From: Karstenula rhodostoma CBS 690.94
Lineage: Eukaryota > Ascomycota > Dothideomycetes > Pleosporales > Didymosphaeriaceae
NCBI GenBank assembly: GCA_010093485.1
Contig: MU001513.1
Coordinates: forward strand, 509,696 to 573,695
Length of the DNA stretch: 64,000 nucleotides
Reading direction: 5' to 3'
The notes under the pieces were generated by a model that saw nothing but the letters and a program-made list of their open reading frames with translations, did no database searches and was not told the DNA's origin. The position numbers and the translations under genes are program-made. How positions within the stretch are numbered: position 1 is the first letter of the stretch; each line of letters begins with the position of its first letter. Positions 57,785 to 64,000 of the stretch are shown piece after piece.

Positions 57785-58422
57785 TCACTTCTTCCCCGGC
57801 AGCGTCATGCCTTTCCAGCCTTGAGCCTTGGGTGTAGGAGTATCCACATCGAAGGTGCTCGTGATCTTTGTGGTTGTCGTTCCGCGCTTCGGCATCTCCG
57901 AGAGTCCCTTCTCAATATCCTTATCCTGGCCCGGCTTGTTCCTTCGCCCTGCGGGAGGCGAGCCAAGACGCACACCGGTCCGGCGATTCTGACGTTTCGT
58001 GGCCGGCAGATCGGCGGTCGAGCGACCCGTGAAACGACGAGAAGCGCGACGTAGAGACTGGCGGACGTCCCACTGGCGCTTCTTTGCGAGCCAGAAAAGG
58101 ACTGCGGAAGAAACTGCATGCATGTGAGTTCTGGTGTCTCTAGAGAATGCAACAAGCCCTTACCTCCAAGGATGACCACGAGGCTGATGACGACGATAAT
58201 AGCGGCTAACCCGCCTTTTGAGAGCGAGAATCCGCCTTTCTGTGAGCCTGCTGCTCCTGCATCACTGGGGTCCATGGGGTTGTCCTCGCCGCCATTGTAC
58301 CCAGTATTGGGCGTGTGAGCGGCTGTATCTGTGTTCTTCGTCGGCGTCGGGTCCTGAGCGACGGCATTTTGTGCAAGCACAAGGAGGGAAAGCAGCCAGT
58401 ATGCAGCGGAAGCCCCAATCAT
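57785..58422 (-). CDS. Single-pass type I membrane protein
   Basis: Two exons (58164-58422, 57785-58113) give 195 residues. The start is the Met before GASAAYWLLSLLVLAQ, a signal peptide (1-23). A short Thr/Pro/Gly-rich ectodomain follows (24-69), then a transmembrane helix at about 70-95 (GGLAAIIVVISLVVILGVSS) and a basic cytoplasmic tail (KKRQWDVRQSLRRASRRF). This resembles the many Mid2-like/SKG6-type membrane proteins of filamentous fungi, some of which sense the cell wall. I cannot assign a role. The tail has proline-directed sites (DTPTPK). Confidence 0.78.
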
Positions 58423-59217
58423 AGTGACTTTGAGTGGTATAATGCGGGGCAGGCCTTGCAGGATGAATTGGGGTCTGGTGGTACGAGGGCAACACCACAA
58501 TCGCGTGCCGTGTGTGCGAGGAAACGAGTGTCCTCACATCAGCGCGTGGGCGTCCCTATATTTGCGCCCCATCGTATGTCCTGCCCCGTGAGGGTGCTGC
58601 ACGGGCGGTTAGCCATGCTGCCAGTGTGACGGATCGCGTAGTCTGCCGGCCGTAGGCATTTAGATTGCGAGCGCTGGGTTCACAATATTGCGGGCTTGGT
58701 GTAATATGCGATGCGGATTGGTGAGGGCGGGCGCGTATCCAGGACATGGTGTTGAGGCGGGAGAGTCACAGTGCATCAGCAGGGGTGCGTTGGCGCGCCT
58801 GATTGGCTGATGGTTTGTGTGTAAGCGCCGCCAGGCTGCATGTTTTGCCGGCAGGGCATGGGCCGAGACCTCGACGTGGGACGACGGGACGAGGCGATTA
58901 ATTCGGACAGTTGAACACATGGCGGCGCAGGTGGTAGGGATGCTTGGTGGGTAGGCCGTGGGCTGCGAGATGAAAGTGCTCTCATGTGGGTGGCCCCGGA
59001 ACCACAATTGTGGCAAGAGATAGCACGCTGGTCGCGAGGCCGGGGACATCGAAGACACGTGAAGGGTGCAGCTGAAATTAAATCGTGCCTTGGATTTGCA
59101 AAGAACCCAAAGCATCAATTCTGAAAGAACAGTGAACAGATGTCATTGCCGGAAGATGCGCTGAACCGCCACAGGCCCCATCGAGCAACTTCCACCCGCA
59201 CAGCGATCAAAGCCGCT
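58423..59217. other. Intergenic region
   Basis: 795 bp upstream of the membrane-protein gene, no supported gene. Confidence 0.45.
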
Positions 59218-59781
59218 TCAAAACACTAGTTGGCGAGTCTCGCCTCTTCTCGCAAACTTGGACGAAGACCTGTTGCCCGTTCCTCGTCGCAAACACATCC
59301 TGTAGCCAGCATGCCCAGGTGCCATCCTCCTCACGTGCCGGTGGAAGCCCAGCTCTACCACATCGACCACACTGCCTCGTTCAGCCCGGACCGGACCATC
59401 CCCAAAGCCATCGTAAAACAAATTTCGATCAGAGCATGTGAGGCAGATCTTCTGCACTCGGCGGCACTTCAAACCTTTATGCAACTGGAAACGCTCGACT
59501 ACTTGTTCTACTGACAGCAGATAGGACTCGTACCCATCGTTGGGGTTGTTGAACTCAGGATTAGTCTCAAATTCGGCGCCGTAATCTTGCGCGAGCGCAT
59601 GGTACTTCTGGAAATGCTTGAAGTCTTTTACCCCCATGGTTTGCATCATCTCCGAAGTGATCTCAAACATGCCAATATAGGGGGAAGGATTGCGAGCGTG
59701 CTATTTCGCAATGCGCTCGTGAATTAGGGGAGGCGCATATGCCGGTCGATTGTTTGGAAGTGTTGGTTTCCACTTGCCCAT
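59218..59781 (-). pseudogene. Decayed pseudogene of an unknown fungal gene
   Basis: From an ATG at 59781 the frame encodes 26 residues (MGKWKPTLPNNRPAYAPP...), a TAG at 59701-59703, then at least 65 coding-like residues (HARNPSPYIGMFEITSEM, FQKYHALAQDYGAEF, NPNDGYESYLLSVEQVVERF). Then the frame shifts: the coding sense continues in another frame as EVPPSAEDLPHML, with two TGA stops, and resumes as EEDGTWACWLQDVFATRNG and QQVFVQVCEKRRDSP. Three stops plus a frameshift make it non-functional. The gene family was not recognised. TAG and TGA stops fit C-to-T change at CAG and CGA codons. Confidence 0.62.
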
Positions 59782-60557
59782 AGTAGCTCTAGGCTTGAAG
59801 ACAAGGTCAAGGGCTTCGACATGGCGACAGAGTGTGTTACACCGGTGAGCTGTCGATTTGGTACCGTTGATTGAAGGACGCGTGTCCTCGCAACTTCAGC
59901 ATCCAGAAAGGCTTCGTAAATCTGTACGCGGAGCTCGATGGGAGCGAAGTAAAATTGAATGATTCGTCGTCCATCTTCGCTTCATGTTTGGTTTTGGTGG
60001 TTGCTTTTGAGGTCGGAGTTTGGTCTAACATAGTGAGAGTCTCGTTCATGTCCATTCAAGTCGATTGCGAGAGACGTGGTGTGTGCAACGGCGCGTACAG
60101 TCAGGGGGGTTCTATAAGAGCGGGCAGCAGGGTACTAACGCGGTCCACACCTGCTGCTTCTACACTCCACATCCCATGGATTGAGCTGAAGCGCATCAAC
60201 CCGCAGTGATCTCACTGACGGAAAGATGGTGAACCAAAAGGGCGCTATGTAGATTCATTATAAGATGGCAGATGTTCGAAAGCTGCAATGCGCTGTTATG
60301 GAGCGATTCTATAGGGATCTGGGTGCGGACATGCAATAACGGCGACCGCGACTTCCTCATCTTCTTCGCTGTGGCGGAAGGTGCTTGCCGCAAGAGCCAC
60401 ATCTCTCACAACTCGATTCCTCCTCCACGACAACCCACTATTTTGCCTACCTTGGCACTTTCGATCTCGAACCCCGCTCGCTTTTCGTTGTTAAAGCAGC
60501 TTCTGCCCCATTGAAGTCCGCTGGTGCTTTTGGCACCCGCACCGGCCCGCCGACGCG
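59782..60557. other. Intergenic region
   Basis: 776 bp between the pseudogene and the coiled-coil gene. No supported gene. Confidence 0.45.
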
Positions 60558-63500
60558 ATGCCCGATCTCACGGGAACACATCTAGGCAGGCACCATTCTC
60601 CTTCGCACCTACGAAACGAAGTCACTGCAGAGTCTAGTGACAACGAAACAAGTAAAGTCCAGGTGCCTGACAGTCAAGAGCTTGTTCCGGAGACGCAGTA
60701 CGACCTGCCACCCGAAGATGCCTCTAATGTTTGCAGACAAGAGTCAGAGCGTCCAAGCACGGCAGACGAAGCATTCCTCTCGCGTCTTCGACCTCCCAAG
60801 AAATGCCCCTCGCCAAAAGACCTCACATTCGGGGCTAAGATGCTTGAGAGGCCGAAACAGATACAAACACCTTTCTTCTCGCCTTTTTCTTTGCCCAATC
60901 TCATCGGCAAGTCTGCGCAGCAAGTACCGCCGCCACCAAGCCCACAGGCCACTTCGAAAATCTCTCCAAAGCCGTCTCCTTCTGCTTTTCACAATGCAGT
61001 TTCTCGAGCTGTTCACGCGAGTCGTAAGTGCCCTATGGACGATCGCATCCACCATTCTAATTCGTTATCCAGAACGCACTGAACAGGATTCATTCCCCGA
61101 ACTGTCTGTCGTTCAGACCGGTAGTCAAGTGTCAGTGGCGGAGAACCAACCCGTTCCCCTTGTGATAGGAATGAACGCTATGCGGAATTCGGACTCTCCC
61201 ACTATACTTGACGAGCCACTGATGAAAGGTCTCATGTACGTGGAATATCTCCCAGTTACATTGTTTCTGTTATGATCATTGAAGTAACCCACCTACAGTC
61301 CCGATCAATCTCCAATCGAGCCCAATCACGCGATCGAGGGACCACGTACCGACACTCGACCTAAGGGAAAGAAGACAAAGAAAGGACGAAAGCCAAGGAT
61401 TCGACACCCTGATCCCGCTGCCACTTGGCCACCGATGTCTCAATATAGTGCAGACCAAACACCCACCATACTAGGCAATGGTCACACCACGATGGAAAAC
61501 CAGGTCAGGTCAATTCTACAGGATAACGAGGCAACGGCGCCGAACTATGGGCACAGAGGACCAAAGCAACCGCATCGAGTCCACCACCATGAAGGTATGC
61601 CCACAGGTCGACGTGACAATGCTAATGACGATCTTGGATCTGGTCACTGTCACGACGGATCAGCAACCGCCAGCTCTGTAAATGTTGTGGAAGCAACTCC
61701 GGGTACGACACTTGTTGTGATCAATGAGGAAACTGGACCCGGGGCGGGCTCATACATGCCGCCTGTCTTGCCTGTTCATGACCACAGTGAACCGAAGGGC
61801 CTGGGATCCTACACTGGCCGCTACCTCGAGAAAAACCAAGCTGTCGTGTCCGAGTACGATCATACTGAGAACGGTTCAGAGATTCATGAGACTTACGTTC
61901 ACCGAAGCCCTCAATTAGGTGTACATGCCCATGTCAGCAACAGTGAAACGAACCTGAACATCCAAGAGGCTCACGATCAGACGAACTACACTCACAAGAT
62001 ACCTCAACCCCAGGGTTCCAATGTTCACCCCAAAGTCTCACACGTCCAGGCTCAGACCATTGTTTTCGACACCCCCACCGGATTTCCTCACTCGCGACAG
62101 CCGCGGGATTTCCAGGACGCAATTCTCCATACGAAGTCTGGCCACGGTTCATCCAATCGCATCAACAAGTCCCGAAGCAAGAAGGGTTCCAATGGCCCCT
62201 CAGCATCACCAACTTTGCGAAACAGTGGGAATGGAGCCGCTCTCTCTAGCTCTTCTGAAAATGAGGTAATACTCAATATGATGGCTATGTGTCTTCGTGC
62301 TGGTGATACCAAAGCCCGCAACATTGTTGACACGAGTGCAAAAGCCCATGAAGCTGCCGTTGCTTCGTTTCAGGAGACCATCATTCAGCAGAACTGCCTC
62401 ATACAGAACCTGCAGTCCCAGAATGACGGCCTCCATGGTCGAGTAAAAAAGATGTCCGACTCGACAACTCAGTTGCAGAAGTATGTGAAAGGCATGGAAG
62501 GCGACTATGCTAGGCTAAGAATCCAAACCGAGACTCACCGCAAGAAGTCCGACAAGCTTGTGAAAGATTCAGTTCACCAGCTCGAACAAGAGAAATCAGT
62601 GCTGAAGCATGACTTTTTACAGACTGTTGAAGTTTTGAACACCAGTCAGCGACACATGAGAGACACCATGAACGACTGCTTTAGCCAACTTATGTTGTCA
62701 GAGAACAAGCATCGATCGATCAGCAATCAAATGCACAAGCTGGCTGCTGATTATGACGAAGAGAAGAAGAAGTGTTCCTATCTTGAGCAGCAGATTTTGC
62801 CTGCGGTACAAGCAATGCAGGATAGCCTGGACGAGAAACACCGGATCATGCTCGAAAAGGCGGGTGATATACAAGGCTCTGTGGATGACAAGTCAGCAGA
62901 GCAGGAGCGCGACATCCGCCTGAAGGAATGCTTAGACACCGTTCGCAGCCTTCGGTCTGTTCCAGTGCTTACCGTGAATGACATACGGAAAGCGGAGGGG
63001 ATGTTAGAATCCATCCATGAGAGGTAAGCTGCCTTCTGCCAGTGTGCTAGTGACGAGCTGATTGTCTCTACAGCATTGGATCAAATATGGGGAACATCAC
63101 TCAGTCCATGGAGAGAATCCAGGATCCCACTGAAAGTATCCAAACTTACGTTCGAAGCCAGCTTTACACGCTACGTGCCGATGTGTTGAAGTATGAAAAG
63201 GCCTTTGAAGATTCTCGCCAAGCCCAGCAGTCGAGTGAGAACCTCCGTCACGAACTTGAGACGCTGGAAGGAAAGTACACGAAGCTAGAGGATTCTTTGC
63301 ACAGCTCTCGGGAGGAAGAGATGGATGTGAAAGCTCAGTACTCGCTCTTGCAATCCGAGCTCGAGACCTGGAAGGAAAAAGCCTGCAACCACGAAACAGG
63401 CACGACTCAAGATGAACAAGAGATTGAGAACCTTCGAAATCAACTCGAGCAGGCCAAAGAGGACTTGCGAGAAGCACTTACTGAGCTCGGTTATGTTCAA

Positions 63501-64000
63501 CAACGACTAGAGGATCAAGAGAAGGGATTGGCCACCACAAAGGTAAGACAACTTACAGAGGGTGACGATGGTATCTAAGCTGATATTTTAGACAACCTTG
63601 GAAGAGAAGGAGGTCGCATATAAGGAAGAGATCCACAAGCTCAAGCTGGAGAAAGATGGCAAGGACGGCCTGCTTGGAGAATTGCGAACGGAGAGAATCA
63701 AGCTGGCGGGTGATCTTAGCCACGTCGAAAGCAAATTATCCGAGATGAATTCCGAAGCGGAGAGATTACGCGAATCAGACAGTCAGATGAAGAAAGAACT
63801 GCTGAAAGCTCGATCAGTTGCCAAGGAAGCCTCATCGGCAGCTTCTGAGCTTACTGACCTGAGGAAACAAATGACAAAGAAATCACAAGAAGCCCAATCA
63901 GCTGTTGATGAGGCTACTTTGTTGTCATCTCAATTGGCAAGCCTCAAACAAGAAATGAAAAAGATATCTGCAGCACATCGATCTAAAGAGGAAGTTATCG
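60558..64000 (+). CDS. Large coiled-coil protein, 3'-partial
   Basis: Exons 60558-61023, 61073-61235, 61299-63023, 63074-63542 and from 63592 past the window edge give 941 residues plus 136 more, still open at 64000. Each junction keeps phase. The N-terminal 250 residues are disordered with acidic and Pro/Ser patches and a basic cluster (RPKGKKTKKGRKPRIRHP). Next come a His-rich disordered part and, from about residue 510, long heptad-type coiled coils (MKGMEGDYARLRIQTETHRK-like, EQEKSVLKHDFLQTVEVL, LETWKEKACNHE, LEQAKEDLREALTELGYVQ). No motor or head domain is visible. It could be a structural or tethering protein; the missing 3' end may hold the diagnostic domain. Confidence 0.72.

Noticed and set aside
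1..64000. tRNA, rRNA, CRISPR
   Set aside because: No complete A/B-box tRNA pattern, no rRNA stretch and no spaced-repeat array was found by eye; a tRNA scan could still find one.

Overview
This window looks like nuclear DNA of a filamentous ascomycete (Pezizomycotina). Dothideomycetes is my best guess, but that is inference. Genes carry many 43-130 bp introns with GTRNGT donors, CTRAC-type branch sites and YAG acceptors. Product families are fungal: AYG1-type hydrolase, RTA1-like protein, Lsb5, Ysc84/SH3 protein, Fet3-type multicopper oxidase, and a membrane protein with a Mid2-like layout. The repeat block has been rewritten by C-to-T change in CpA context, the mark of repeat-induced point mutation (RIP). 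Coordinates come from hand-reconstructed exons. Phase adds up to an open frame for every spliced model given as complete.

Layout. 1-11.8 kb is gene territory: a partial DEDDh-exonuclease-fold gene (Gfd2/YDR514C-like), an AYG1-like hydrolase, a membrane-anchored alpha/beta hydrolase, an intact second copy of the DEDDh gene followed by a truncated third copy, and an RTA1-like 7-TM protein. 11.8-27.3 kb is one AT-rich block with no reading frame of 60 codons. It resolves into three nested transposons: an outer element with 32-bp terminal inverted repeats (TA duplication), a Ty3/gypsy element inside it (246-bp LTRs, TACTC duplication), and a Ty1/copia element inside the gypsy integrase region (286-bp LTRs, ATATT duplication). 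All are dead.

28.2-49 kb carries a secreted multicopper oxidase, a SET-domain protein with a possible signal peptide, a J-domain protein, a glyoxalase-like protein, a small unknown gene with a GC-AG intron, a Ysc84/Lsb3 homologue, a C2H2 zinc-finger protein, actin-capping protein alpha, and two conserved-looking proteins I cannot name. 49-64 kb carries an Lsb5 homologue, a 39-residue cysteine-rich peptide, a 7-TM protein with a cysteine-rich ectodomain, a flavin monooxygenase cut short by an in-frame TAG, a 200-bp MITE, a single-pass membrane protein, a decayed pseudogene, and the 5' part of a large coiled-coil gene running off the end.

How the genes relate: this is mostly unlinked single genes. 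Two loose themes stand out. Three genes act at cortical actin patches (Ysc84/Lsb3, capping protein alpha, Lsb5). Two genes have relatives in the DHN-melanin pathway (AYG1-like hydrolase, multicopper oxidase), but no polyketide synthase or melanin reductase is present, so I do not claim a cluster. The strongest signals for follow-up are the three-deep transposon nest, the DEDDh tandem family, the flavin monooxygenase with a readable C-terminus beyond its stop, the 7-TM receptor-like protein and the cysteine-rich peptide. I found no CRISPR array, rRNA or convincing tRNA.
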